DNA of 64,000 nucleotides from Euryarchaeota archaeon UBA557 (GTDB lineage Archaea; Thermoplasmatota; Poseidoniia; Poseidoniales; Thalassarchaeaceae). Numbering within the stretch: the first letter of the stretch is position 1; every line of letters starts with the position of its first letter. The stretch is taken from positions 1-64,000 of the forward strand of contig DARI01000005.1 in the NCBI GenBank assembly GCA_002503285.1, read 5' to 3'. The notes below the pieces were generated by a model. It ran no database searches. It saw only the letters and a program-made list of their open reading frames with translations, and was not told where the DNA came from. This document shows, one piece after another, positions 27,805-36,835 of the stretch. Position numbers and translations under genes: made by a program.

Positions 27805-29109
27805 GTGTCCTCCGATACACACATCGATTTAATACCCTCAAAAAATATTGCCGACGCTGCAGAAGAAGTTACAAATTCGAAAGCGAAAAGAAAAGGTGAC
27901 CCACTATTTTTTATGACTGAAGAGATGCAAAAATTATCAACACCATGGTCAATTTCATCCATAAGGGCCGGTCAAATAGATATCAAAAATTTGCCAGCTG
28001 GCGTCATATTAGATGCTGCTGCTGGCTCAGGAGTACAATTGATAGCATTTTCAATGGGATTAAAACGTCCTGCATTAGGGATTGAAATTGATAAGGAGAT
28101 TGCAAAATTGTGTGCAGCCAATATGTACATCAATGCAGATAAGGATGATGTACAAAGAACTATGGACAGAGTTCTTATTGGTGATGGAACAAAATCTGAG
28201 GAAGCAATGGATGCATTTTGGAAGAGTTTACGAAATGCTGGAACTAGGGCTCATCCGCCCATAGCCATGTTACATCTGGATCCGGCTAGGCCACGAGATG
28301 CACAAAATCATCACATAGATGAAATGCAGCCATCCCTAAAAAATCTTCTTTCATCTTGGAGTAAATTTCTTCAAGTTGGGCCAAGGGGTCCTGCTGTTTT
28401 ATTGGATCTATCTCCAAGATTAGATGGCCAACAAAGAAATATGGTAGATTCAATTTTAGAAACAGTATTTCCTGGTGTGCCATTGACTTGGGAATGGTTG
28501 AGCCAAGGAGGAGGAAGAGTTGATAGGTTGTCAGTATGGGTCGGGTCAATTTCTTCTAAATCAAGCCATAGGTGCATCCGAGTGGGTAGAAAGAATATAA
28601 TGGCTAAAATTGAAGGATTACCAAATAAATCTGAACTTGTAGAATTAAGTAAGCCCCCACCATTTGGATCTTGGATATCCATAATTGATGCATCATTGAT
28701 AGAAAGTGGATTACAAGAAGCCTGGTTAAAAAATATTATACCACCTGGTTGTGGGCATTCATGGTTGAGATTAAAGGGCAGAAGACCTCTATTGATACAT
28801 ACAGAACCATTACTTGAACATGAAAATAGTAATGATTTTGTTGTTTGCAGCGGAAAGGTAGTACAACATAGATTGAGCGCTCCGGAACTACGGACCGTAG
28901 ACCAAGTTGCTGCTGCAGCATTACGATACGAAATAAATAAAGTGACACTAAGATGTAATATGGACCCAGAAATGCACCCTAAAATCCAACGAAAATTAGA
29001 TTTTGAATTGAAGGGTAAAGAAGGTTCTAAAGCATTCATGATAGATATTGACTTAGATAGAGGGCAATCTAGTCATCCTCTGTATATAGTATGTAAAGAA
29101 GACAATTAA
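27805..29109 (+). CDS. Class I SAM-dependent methyltransferase with THUMP-like domain
   Basis: 434 residues. Residues about 60-230 form a Rossmann-type methyltransferase: motif I LDAAAGSGVQLIAFSMG, motif II LGIEID, and LHLDPARPRD, which matches the DPARR signature of the THUMP-like group. The C-terminal half (from about residue 330) resembles the THUMP-like domain found in these proteins (YEINKVTLRC and RKLDFELKG). Close relatives are thought to act on RNA, but the substrate is not established. The start is GTG at 27805. It lies just upstream of the ribosomal protein operon on the same strand, consistent with an RNA-related role. Confidence 0.75.
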   Translation: MSSDTHIDLIPSKNIADAAEEVTNSKAKRKGDPLFFMTEEMQKLSTPWSISSIRAGQIDIKNLPAGVILDAAAGSGVQLIAFSMGLKRPALGIEIDKEIAKLCAANMYINADKDDVQRTMDRVLIGDGTKSEEAMDAFWKSLRNAGTRAHPPIAMLHLDPARPRDAQNHHIDEMQPSLKNLLSSWSKFLQVGPRGPAVLLDLSPRLDGQQRNMVDSILETVFPGVPLTWEWLSQGGGRVDRLSVWVGSISSKSSHRCIRVGRKNIMAKIEGLPNKSELVELSKPPPFGSWISIIDASLIESGLQEAWLKNIIPPGCGHSWLRLKGRRPLLIHTEPLLEHENSNDFVVCSGKVVQHRLSAPELRTVDQVAAAALRYEINKVTLRCNMDPEMHPKIQRKLDFELKGKEGSKAFMIDIDLDRGQSSHPLYIVCKEDN

Positions 29110-29182
29110 ATATTTTTTAATAATAAATTATACTCCGTGTGTTTCAAATAGGGATGGTAAGTCGCGAGGATGCCCATTGGGC

Positions 29183-29196
29183 CACTGGAAACAGTG
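29183..29196 (+). promoter_or_regulatory. Hairpin with GAAA tetraloop in the S13 mRNA leader
   Basis: CACTG (29183-29187) and CAGTG (29192-29196) pair perfectly around a GAAA loop, 17 nt upstream of the S13 start and close to its GGGGG ribosome-binding stretch. A TATA-like AAATTATA lies near 29124-29131, so the hairpin would be in the mRNA leader. It could be a protein-binding or translation-control site; that is inference. Confidence 0.35.
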
Positions 29197-29213
29197 AACA
29201 CGGGGGAACCGGT

Positions 29214-29681
29214 ATGGCAAAAGTGAATGAAGCAGAATTGGGAGATGATTTCTCCTACATATTTAGAATAGCAGAAAGTGACATCGATGGCTTAAGCCCG
29301 ATATCGATTGGATTAACATCAATCAAAGGAATTGGAGTTAGAACCTCACAGCAAATTTGTAGGCTTTCTGGAATAGATGGTACAAAGTTAGGAGGATTAC
29401 TTTCTACAGAAGAAAAAGACTCGTTAAGATCTGCCATAGATGATTATGCCACAATTGCACCGTGGTGGTTGATGAATCGGCAACGTGATTTAGAAAGTAA
29501 CGAAGATGCTCATCTAGTTTCCCTCGAAGTAAAATTAACACGTGATGATGACATATCTAGATTAGCAGGTATGAAAACTTACAGAGGGATGCGCCATAGA
29601 AGCGGTCACAAAGTGAGAGGTCAGCGCCTAAGGTCTAATGGTCGATCAGGAACAACACTCGGTGTTGTAAAGAAGAAATAG
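29214..29681 (+). CDS. rps13: 30S ribosomal protein S13 (uS13)
   Basis: Small-subunit head protein contacting the P-site tRNA and S19. The sequence DFSYIFRIAESDIDG at the start, SIKGIGVRTSQQIC, and the basic C-terminus TYRGMRHRSGHKVRGQRLRSNG are typical of archaeal S13. The start at 29214 (MAKVNE) is chosen because it matches the family N-terminus and follows a GGGGG stretch; the open frame reaches back to 29139 but the extra 25 residues do not fit. It opens the operon S13-S4-S11-Rpo3, a conserved archaeal order. The S4 gene starts 12 nt later. Confidence 0.95.
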   Translation: MAKVNEAELGDDFSYIFRIAESDIDGLSPISIGLTSIKGIGVRTSQQICRLSGIDGTKLGGLLSTEEKDSLRSAIDDYATIAPWWLMNRQRDLESNEDAHLVSLEVKLTRDDDISRLAGMKTYRGMRHRSGHKVRGQRLRSNGRSGTTLGVVKKK

Positions 29682-29693
29682 AGGTGATTAAGA

Positions 29694-30377
29694 ATGGGTG
29701 ATCCAAAATTTGCAAGGTCTAAGACACAAACGCCAACACATCCTTGGAAACAAGCAAGGATTGATGAGGAACATGCTTTAAAAGAAAAGTATGGCCTAAA
29801 AAAAACAGGCGGTATGAAAGAAATATGGAGAGAGAAAACTTCACTAAGGAGATATAGAAATCAAGCAATGAAGCTGATAGGAAGAGTAGACACTTCAGAA
29901 GGTCATTTCGCAAGAGAAAAAGATCAATTAATTAATTCTTTAACAAGAAGAGGATTGTTACCTGAAGGTGCATCGGTTGGGGATGTACTTCAAATTGATG
30001 TGGATCAAATGCTTTCTCGAAGATTGCAGTCAGTTGTTTACAGGCGTGGATTAGCCCCAACAATGAGATCTGCTAGACAATTAATCATGCATGGACATAT
30101 TTCGATAGGCCCACAAAAAATGACAGTTCCGGGATATCATATCATGAAAGAAGAAGAAGATGCATTGCAATATAATTCAAATTCTCCGTTCATGAATGAT
30201 AATTCTACATTCCGTCAGGAATTAGAAAGGTTGAGAGTTGTTGGAGTAGATGAAGATCCAGAACAACAGAATGATGAAAATCCAAGACAAGCAACAGAAG
30301 ATTTTGTTGAAAAAATTAAATCTGATGCCGCACAAGCTCCAACTGTTGAAGAAACAATTCCAAAGGAGGAAAAATAA
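29694..30377 (+). CDS. rps4: 30S ribosomal protein S4 (uS4)
   Basis: Primary 16S-rRNA-binding protein of the small subunit. It starts MGDPKFARSKTQTPTHPW, the typical archaeal N-terminus, and carries an S4 RNA-binding domain with RRLQSVVYRRGLAPTMRSAR followed by QLIMHGHISIGPQKMTVPGY. At 227 residues it has an acidic C-terminal extension of about 45 residues (VDEDPEQQNDENPRQATEDF), longer than in many archaea. GAGGTGATT precedes the ATG. Its stop overlaps the S11 start by one base (TAATG). Confidence 0.96.
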   Translation: MGDPKFARSKTQTPTHPWKQARIDEEHALKEKYGLKKTGGMKEIWREKTSLRRYRNQAMKLIGRVDTSEGHFAREKDQLINSLTRRGLLPEGASVGDVLQIDVDQMLSRRLQSVVYRRGLAPTMRSARQLIMHGHISIGPQKMTVPGYHIMKEEEDALQYNSNSPFMNDNSTFRQELERLRVVGVDEDPEQQNDENPRQATEDFVEKIKSDAAQAPTVEETIPKEEK

Positions 30378-30757
30378 TGGGGCACAAGGCAATCCTACAT
30401 ATTTACAGTACTTTCAATAATGTATTGATAACAGCCACTGATCTTACCGGTTGCGAAACAATCTGTAAGGTATCGGGTGGAATGGTGACCAAAGGAGGTA
30501 GTGATTCTGGTGGTCAATTCGCGGCTACAAGAGCTGCTGAAAGAATTGCAGAAATGCTGGCTGAAAAAGATTTTAATCAAGTAATTGTAAAATATAGAGG
30601 GGCCGGAGGTAATAGATCCAACAATGCCCCTGGTGCAACTGCCGCAATTAGAGCACTAACTAGAGCAGGGGTTCAAATAACACGTATCGAAGATGTTACT
30701 CCGATTCCTACGGATGGGACAAAAAGTAAAGGCGGAAGACGCGGTAGGAGAGTATGA
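30377..30757 (+). CDS. rps11: 30S ribosomal protein S11 (uS11)
   Basis: Small-subunit platform protein at the mRNA exit. All 126 residues fit archaeal S11: HIYSTFNNVLITATDLTG, GGMVTKGGSDSGGQFAATRAAERIAE, VKYRGAGGNRSNNAPGATAAIRAL and the basic end PTDGTKSKGGRRGRRV. It is translationally coupled to S4 by a one-base stop/start overlap. Rpo3 begins 9 nt downstream. Confidence 0.97.
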   Translation: MGHKAILHIYSTFNNVLITATDLTGCETICKVSGGMVTKGGSDSGGQFAATRAAERIAEMLAEKDFNQVIVKYRGAGGNRSNNAPGATAAIRALTRAGVQITRIEDVTPIPTDGTKSKGGRRGRRV

Positions 30758-30766
30758 GGTGATTAT

Positions 30767-31654
30767 ATGGTTAAAGTAAAAATTATTAGTGAAGAAGCCA
30801 ATAACATACAAATTTTGTTTACAGATACTGATAGGTCTCTATTGAGTGGAATCAGACGTTCTCTGATGTCCGATACACCAAAAATGGCAATAGATACAGT
30901 AAGATTTGAATTAGGTTTGGTAGAACAAGATGGTGAAGTTTGGGAAAGTACCGGACCAGTTCCAGATGAAACAATCGCTCAAAGACTTGCAATGGTGCCA
31001 ATAGTAACTAGGCATGATGATTTTTACTTCCAAAGTGAGTGCCCGTCTTGTAAAGATTTAGTAGATGATCAGCGAGGGTGTCCTCAATGTTCTGTGATAT
31101 ATGCTTGTAAGGCATTTGGAACTGAAGAAGGAAAAATGATAACTGCAGGAGATATGAAACCTATGGGTGATGATTCCCTTAGCATTATTGAAGAATTCAA
31201 AGGAATTCCTCTAACTAAATTATTTAAGGGACAAATGGTTGAATTTTTTGCTACTGCAATAATGGGAAGAGGTCGCCAACATGCAAAATGGTCTCCAGTA
31301 TGCGGAGTTGCATTTACTTCTAGGAAAATTGGAGTCATAAATAATAAAACGAAGGCAAAAATTTTATGGGATCTAAATTTAACTATAACATCTAAAGATT
31401 TCAAAGATGGGAAATTAGAAGATTACGAAAAGGTGTCTCAATTGGAAAGAGATTTAAATCATGTTGGAGAAGGGACTGAAGAAATGAAGGATTTTAAAAA
31501 TGCAATTACAATTGAAGAAGTTCCTGGTGAGTTTATTTTATCATTTGAAACTGATGGATCTATGTCTCCGAAAGTAGCATTTACAATGGCTACTAAGGAG
31601 CTGGCTGGTCGATTTGATTTGATATCAAAGGATATGTCTGAAGCTTTAAAATAA
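30767..31654 (+). CDS. rpoD: DNA-directed RNA polymerase subunit D (Rpo3)
   Basis: Assembly-platform subunit of archaeal RNA polymerase, equivalent to Rpb3 and bacterial alpha. The N-terminal dimerisation part reads LFTDTDRSLLSGIRRSLMSDTPKMAIDTV, and the later GRGRQHAKWSPVCGVAF is the conserved alpha-motif region. Cysteines C92, C95, C105, C108 and C114 (ECPSC...GCPQC...AC) sit at the zinc-loop position of Rpb3 rather than at the Fe-S domain position of some archaeal Rpo3. GAGGTGATT precedes the ATG. It closes the S13-S4-S11-Rpo3 block; the L18e-L13-S9 genes that usually follow in archaea are not here. Confidence 0.95.
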   Translation: MVKVKIISEEANNIQILFTDTDRSLLSGIRRSLMSDTPKMAIDTVRFELGLVEQDGEVWESTGPVPDETIAQRLAMVPIVTRHDDFYFQSECPSCKDLVDDQRGCPQCSVIYACKAFGTEEGKMITAGDMKPMGDDSLSIIEEFKGIPLTKLFKGQMVEFFATAIMGRGRQHAKWSPVCGVAFTSRKIGVINNKTKAKILWDLNLTITSKDFKDGKLEDYEKVSQLERDLNHVGEGTEEMKDFKNAITIEEVPGEFILSFETDGSMSPKVAFTMATKELAGRFDLISKDMSEALK

Positions 31655-31691
31655 ATGAAAGGCTTCTTTTCTAAAAGGTTGTAGCAGAGCC

Positions 31692-32669
31692 ATGGTTGTA
31701 AGACTAGGCAGAGGACAATGTGGAGGCCACATTACGCTATTTTTTACAATTGTAGATGATCATAAAGAATCCATAAATCAAGGAAGTCTGGGGGCAGGAT
31801 TGTGCTTAAAAGATGGAATTGAAGTTATTTCTAGAGGAGAAGAGGGAGATTTTAAATTAAATATAAAATTTCTAAATGGAAATGGTACAAATGACCTTTA
31901 TGAAGACGTCATAGATGTTTTATCAGTAGATATTCCAGAGATTAAAAATTATTCATGGGAATTAAATATTAGATTTTCACTACCAACTTCTCAAGGATTT
32001 GGCATGTCTGCATCAGGAGCTATTGCGGCTGCAAGTTCTTTTCAACGTGCATTGGGAATTCCTCATGAAGAAAGTAAGCGAAGATCATATTTAGTAGCAC
32101 ATATCATTGAACGTAGGAGATCAACAGGATTAGGAGATACTACAGCATTGGCATCAGGAGGAGTTGAAAGGCGATTATCCGAAGGTTCCCCATATAGTGG
32201 CAATTCATTGACTAAAGGACCTGGAATGTCTGAAGGCTGGACTGAAGATATTCCACTTTTATTAGCATGGATGCCTGAAAGTGGAAAACATACTTCGGAA
32301 TACATTAATAACGATATGTGGAAAGATAAAATTACAAATGCTGGATTAAAAGCTATGAAGAATATTGCGGAAGGTGAATGGAATTCTTCCAGATGGAAAG
32401 AATTGTTGACTTCAGCAGAAAATTTTGCAATAGATAGTGAATTAATAATTGATTCTAAAAGATCTATAATACTGAAAGATGTAAATATAATAATAAAAGA
32501 AAATAATTTACAAAATTTTTGTAATTCGTTACTATGTATGCTTGGGAGAAGTGTGGTGATACTCCCTAAGGATATTATGAATCCTGACTTTAAAATTGAT
32601 ATAATTTCTAAACAATTAACAGAGATGGGATACAAAACTGCCATCACAGAAGTTTCTAAACTATTCTGA
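31692..32669 (+). CDS. Pantoate kinase (GHMP kinase family)
   Basis: Phosphorylates pantoate to 4-phosphopantoate in the archaeal route to coenzyme A. The N-terminal GQCGGHITLFF motif is close to the PGHITxFF motif of archaeal pantoate kinases. The GHMP phosphate-binding loop is LPTSQGFGMSASGAIAAASS near residues 97-116, and a STGLGDTTALASGGVERR segment follows. Its length (325) fits. It lies 37 nt after Rpo3 and may share that transcript. The 3' end overlaps the convergent nuclease gene by 9 nt. Other GHMP kinases (mevalonate, shikimate) are less likely because of the GHIT and GLGD motifs. Confidence 0.85.
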   Translation: MVVRLGRGQCGGHITLFFTIVDDHKESINQGSLGAGLCLKDGIEVISRGEEGDFKLNIKFLNGNGTNDLYEDVIDVLSVDIPEIKNYSWELNIRFSLPTSQGFGMSASGAIAAASSFQRALGIPHEESKRRSYLVAHIIERRRSTGLGDTTALASGGVERRLSEGSPYSGNSLTKGPGMSEGWTEDIPLLLAWMPESGKHTSEYINNDMWKDKITNAGLKAMKNIAEGEWNSSRWKELLTSAENFAIDSELIIDSKRSIILKDVNIIIKENNLQNFCNSLLCMLGRSVVILPKDIMNPDFKIDIISKQLTEMGYKTAITEVSKLF

Positions 32670-33758
32670 TATAGAATTTCTACTCTTTTCATGAAAATCT
32701 GATAATAAGGTGAGATCTAGTGGACTAGCATCTAATTTAGTGGCTCCATCTAATTTCAGACTTTCACAAAATCCGTGACGGTATACTATTGCACCATAGC
32801 CATACTCATTTACATATCTGTCAACTTGTTTTTGTGTTTTCTTTTTTGGAAACTTTAAATCTGCGCCAAAAAAATGTTTTGCGTCAATCCATGCACATGG
32901 GTAGCCATTTATTCTTACATCATCTAAAAATAATAAATCTGGAGTTATGATGGCCCTACCTTCGGATTTTTTTTGCTCAGCGAGTAATTCTTCTTGACGT
33001 CTGAATCTAACCCCTAGGGAAGTAAAATAATTACATAATATATCTTCGAATATTTCAGCTGCAGATTGTGTTTCTGATTGATTTACTGAACTTACTTTAT
33101 CATGTTCTTCCGCCAATTCAAATTCACTTTTATCTCTTTTATTAAGTTTAGAAGGATTTTTTAATGTTTCCTTAATTCTTGTTTTCGTCCAACCTCTGCC
33201 AGTAAGTACTGCACGGAAAGTATTAACAGGTGGTGCATCAAACTTTTTTGAAAGAGATATTATTCCTTGTCCTGTATCATAACGTCTTGTTAATTCATTT
33301 GAACGGCTCATCAGACGCCCATGTGAATATACACTCTTTTCTTGATTTAATGCTGAACGTAAAGATAATGCCTGTTCTAAAGAAATAGGATAATTTTTTA
33401 TTTTTTTGGCTATTTTTGTCACCTTTACTTCATCTAACCAACCAAATTCTCCTGGCATACATACAATATCGCCAACTATCTTTTGAGTTTCCTTTGGGAC
33501 TCCATGTGTAAGCCATTCTAATTCAATAGTAGTTGGTTCTGGATCTATAGTATCCGGTATTCCTTGAGGAGGTGGTGATATTTGAAATCGTGATAATGCT
33601 CTTTCTACAGCCTCTAAATTTTGTGAATTTAGTTTTTCATTTGATTTGTTTTGATTATCATCCCGGCGCAAACGTTTCACACGTCGATTGCGATTTGTGT
33701 TTTCGCCATTAGGTTCGCTCAACGTTATCATCCACTGTAAAGTACCCCATGAACCCAC
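32661..33758 (-). CDS. TPD-motif PD-(D/E)xK nuclease, CDIN1 (C15orf41) family
   Basis: 365 residues. The N-terminal 55 residues are basic and low-complexity. Residues about 105-205 look helix-turn-helix-like (GQGIISLSKKFDAPPVNTFRAVLTGRGWT). From about residue 232 comes a restriction-endonuclease-like domain with the diagnostic TPDLLFL at 272-278 and WIDAKHFFG at 290-298, giving the expected D and DxK catalytic residues, and an upstream acidic helix (AEIFEDIL). This is the family of human CDIN1, the partner of codanin-1, which has archaeal homologues with suspected Holliday-junction-type nuclease activity. GGTGGG lies just before the ATG. Substrate here is unknown. Confidence 0.8.
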   Translation of the reverse strand: MGSWGTLQWMITLSEPNGENTNRNRRVKRLRRDDNQNKSNEKLNSQNLEAVERALSRFQISPPPQGIPDTIDPEPTTIELEWLTHGVPKETQKIVGDIVCMPGEFGWLDEVKVTKIAKKIKNYPISLEQALSLRSALNQEKSVYSHGRLMSRSNELTRRYDTGQGIISLSKKFDAPPVNTFRAVLTGRGWTKTRIKETLKNPSKLNKRDKSEFELAEEHDKVSSVNQSETQSAAEIFEDILCNYFTSLGVRFRRQEELLAEQKKSEGRAIITPDLLFLDDVRINGYPCAWIDAKHFFGADLKFPKKKTQKQVDRYVNEYGYGAIVYRHGFCESLKLDGATKLDASPLDLTLLSDFHEKSRNSISE

Positions 33759-33787
33759 CGAGAGAAATAGGTTTGTCTTTTTGCTGT

Positions 33788-36643
33788 TTAACTAAATGCA
33801 ATGGCAGGCTCCAAGGGGAATGCAACTTTGGCTTTTCCTGCAACATCTGGGCCCTCTCCTACAGAATATACTCTGACTAAATCTAGTTCCAATTCATTTG
33901 CAATAAATGAGTTATTTGATGATAAAAATTCTGATTCATCGAACATATTTAAAATGAGTTTTTTATCATCTTCGGACCATGTGAAAATTTTTCCTCTTTT
34001 CTTTTTACTGCCTACAGTTAAATTAGTCCATATTTTAAATATTTCACCTCTAATCTGTTCGTTTTTAAAAATTGGCAGTGATTTCAAATAATCTATTCCT
34101 TTAGATTTGAAATCGAAATATTTAGATTGTAATACAATTGCTTCTCTTGCTAAATCATACATCCATTTTGGTGCTGTTTGTATTACCATGGTTGTTATTT
34201 TTGAATCAGTATGACGTTTTGCAAGTCCTTTGACATTTCTTGAAGAATCAATTACCTTATGTAAATAATTTTCATATTCTAATACCATATCTTTATTGAT
34301 TTGTATTTTATTTTCAGGTAATTGAAATTCTGCTAGTAATTCTTTATGCCCCATCCTATGCCAAAACTCTTCAGCCAAATGTGGCGTTATTGGGGCTAGC
34401 ATTGGCAACCAACCTTCCAAAAATTGTAAAGCAGTTTGATAATTATTTCCTCCTCTTCGCCTATACCAATTCCAATCTGATAGCATTGTAAAATGACTTA
34501 TCATAACTCCTTCACGTATGCTTACATTGGACATTACATTTTGCCAATTTTTTATATTTTTGCCTAATTTAGCTATAATCCAAGGATCCATTTTATTAGG
34601 AGAATCTTGCATAGATAATGATGTATTTATTGCTTCCATAATTGATTTAATTTGTCTATGATTTGCTTCTAATACACTATCGGACCAGTCCATTCCAGCT
34701 TCTGGATTGGCACCAAATAGTATGAATAATCTAACAGTATCGGCCCCATATATGTTTACCATTTCACCCGGGCTAACAGTATTGCCAAGTGATTTGCTCA
34801 TTTTTGCTGATCTTCTGGTCAATAAAATATTACAAGAAGGGCATTTCTGATCAAAAAGATCTACGTGGTAATCGACATTACATTCAGAACAATACGGAGT
34901 TGGAGAATTTAACATTCCTTGGCAAACTAATCGACCAAATGGTTCATCAATAGAAATCATATTTGAATCACGTGTAATTTTAGTAAAAAATCTTGCATAA
35001 AGTAAATGCATAACTGCATGCTCTATGCCTCCAATGTACAGGTCTATACCATCTTTCATCCAATAATCTACAGTTTCTTTCCTGAAAGGTGATTCGGTAT
35101 TATTTGCATCACAATATCTCATAAAATACCATGAAGAATCATAGAATGTATCCATTGTATCTGTTTCTCTCTTAGCCATTTTGCCGCAAGACGGACATTT
35201 GACATTGATAAAATCATGATGATTGTCCAAGGGGTTACCGCTTTGAGTTTCATTAAAAATTACATCCAAGGGAAGTTCAATAGGAAGATCAGAGTTTGCA
35301 ACTGGGACAACTCCGCATAAATCACAATGTATCATAGGGATTGGAGTGCCCCAAAATCTCTGTCTTGATAGAAGCCAATCTTTCAATCTATATTGGAATG
35401 TTCCTTTGCCTAAATTTATCTTTTCCAATTCGGATATGATAGCACTTTTTGCATCTTCGCCCATTAGGCCGTTAAATTTTTCAATTGAAGAATTGATCAT
35501 TGGACCATATCCTTCAAATGCAGAATCTAAATTCGTATCAAGATTTTTGGCGTGTTCATCAACAAGGACATTTTTAATAGGTAGATTATATTTTTTGGCA
35601 AAATCAAAATCTCTCTGATCATGCCCTGGAACAGCCATTACTGCCCCAGTACCATAGGAAGCAACGACAAAATTTCCTGCATAAATTGGTATTTTTTCTT
35701 TACTGAGTGGATTAATTGCATATCCTCCCAAGAAAACTCCTTTTTTATCTTTTAACATATTAATACGCTCAAATTCAGACATTTTTGAGCATTCATCTCT
35801 TAATTTTTCCCAGCCGGCGTGCCAATCTGTATTTTTACATATTTCTTCACATAGCGGATGTTCAGGAGATAGAGTTACGAATGTCGAACCAAAAATTGTA
35901 TCTGGTCTTGTTGTAAAGACTTCTATTATAGAATTAGAACCAACGATGGAAAAGTCAATATTAACTCCTTTGGACCTTCCAATCCAATTGCGTTGCATTG
36001 ATTTTACATTTTCAGGAAATACAATATTGTCAAGTTCATCAAGCAATTGATCAGAATAATCAGTCATCCTTAGGAACCATTGTGCCATATCTTTCTGAAT
36101 GACTTCTAGACCACATCTCCAACAACGATTATTCTTTACCTGCTCATTAGCTAATACTGTATCACAATCATTGCACCAATTAACTGGTGCAAATCTACGT
36201 TCGACCAAGCCTTTTTCATTTAGCATTAAAAAAATCTCTTGATTCCAACGATAATATTCGACATCTGAGGTCGTTAAAGACCGATTCCAGTCATATGAAT
36301 AACCCATTCTTTCCTGATCAGCTCTAATACTTGCAATATTTCTATGAGTTACATTGTGAGGATGTCCTTGTTCTTTTTTTGCAGCATTCTCCGCAGGCAT
36401 TCCAAACGAGTCATACCCCATTGGATATAGTACATTTTTCCCCATTAGCCTTTGAAATCTAGCCATTGAGTCCCCAATAGAGTAATTTCTAACGTGGCCC
36501 ATATGCATATTACCTGAGGGATATGGAAACATTTCTAAACAGTAAAATTTTGGCTTTTTGGAATCTAATTTGGCTTCAAAAACTTTAGCTTTGGCCCATT
36601 CTTTTTGCCAATAAATTTCTGTTTCTTGAATATTATATTCCAT
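33788..36643 (-). CDS. leuS: Leucyl-tRNA synthetase, bacterial type
   Basis: Charges tRNA-Leu. The class I motifs are HMGH (residues 47-50 from the chosen start) and KMSKS near 613. The segments CLEMFPYPSGNMHMGHVRNY and GYDSFGMPAENAA are of the bacterial LeuRS form. A zinc-type pair (CNDCDTVLANEQV...CWRCG) and the CP1 editing domain (TTRPDTIFGSTFV, YGTGAVMAVPGHDQRDFDF) are present, and a second zinc knuckle (CSECNVD...CPSCNIL) lies before KMSKS. The ATG at 36643 is chosen over 36667 because GGAGGT lies 7 nt before it. With about 951 residues it is full length. The bacterial form suggests transfer into this archaeal lineage. Confidence 0.95.
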   Translation of the reverse strand: MEYNIQETEIYWQKEWAKAKVFEAKLDSKKPKFYCLEMFPYPSGNMHMGHVRNYSIGDSMARFQRLMGKNVLYPMGYDSFGMPAENAAKKEQGHPHNVTHRNIASIRADQERMGYSYDWNRSLTTSDVEYYRWNQEIFLMLNEKGLVERRFAPVNWCNDCDTVLANEQVKNNRCWRCGLEVIQKDMAQWFLRMTDYSDQLLDELDNIVFPENVKSMQRNWIGRSKGVNIDFSIVGSNSIIEVFTTRPDTIFGSTFVTLSPEHPLCEEICKNTDWHAGWEKLRDECSKMSEFERINMLKDKKGVFLGGYAINPLSKEKIPIYAGNFVVASYGTGAVMAVPGHDQRDFDFAKKYNLPIKNVLVDEHAKNLDTNLDSAFEGYGPMINSSIEKFNGLMGEDAKSAIISELEKINLGKGTFQYRLKDWLLSRQRFWGTPIPMIHCDLCGVVPVANSDLPIELPLDVIFNETQSGNPLDNHHDFINVKCPSCGKMAKRETDTMDTFYDSSWYFMRYCDANNTESPFRKETVDYWMKDGIDLYIGGIEHAVMHLLYARFFTKITRDSNMISIDEPFGRLVCQGMLNSPTPYCSECNVDYHVDLFDQKCPSCNILLTRRSAKMSKSLGNTVSPGEMVNIYGADTVRLFILFGANPEAGMDWSDSVLEANHRQIKSIMEAINTSLSMQDSPNKMDPWIIAKLGKNIKNWQNVMSNVSIREGVMISHFTMLSDWNWYRRRGGNNYQTALQFLEGWLPMLAPITPHLAEEFWHRMGHKELLAEFQLPENKIQINKDMVLEYENYLHKVIDSSRNVKGLAKRHTDSKITTMVIQTAPKWMYDLAREAIVLQSKYFDFKSKGIDYLKSLPIFKNEQIRGEIFKIWTNLTVGSKKKRGKIFTWSEDDKKLILNMFDESEFLSSNNSFIANELELDLVRVYSVGEGPDVAGKAKVAFPLEPAIAFS

Positions 36644-36787
36644 CAAATTACCTCCATTAATGTCCAAAAGACTATTAAAAACCTCTTTTAATTAAAAAGC
36701 AAGCTGAATTTAAGGAATAAAAGACGGAAGAATAGAGTATTCGTTCCATATTAGTCGACCTATTATATCTGATTTGAAGTATACGCT

Positions 36788-36797
36788 TCTAAATATA
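36788..36797 (+). promoter_or_regulatory. TATA-like promoter element for the metallo-beta-lactamase gene
   Basis: TCTAAATATA lies 39 nt upstream of the ATG at 36836, within the 192-bp divergent region shared with leuS. The spacing would give a short mRNA leader containing the CGGAG ribosome-binding motif. On the other strand, an AT palindrome near 36690 (CTTTTTAATTAAAAG) could serve leuS. Confidence 0.4.
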
Positions 36798-36835
36798 CCG
36801 TTAGACCTATCCATGACGGTCTGCTCGGAGTAAAT

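Noticed and set aside
28371..29039. A long minus-strand frame of 222 codons opposite the methyltransferase
   Set aside because: The plus-strand frame has clear methyltransferase motifs; the opposite frame has no recognisable domain and no start context.
29139..29213. N-terminal extension of S13 from the upstream in-frame start
   Set aside because: The extra 25 residues do not resemble archaeal S13, and the inner ATG at 29214 follows a G-rich ribosome-binding stretch.
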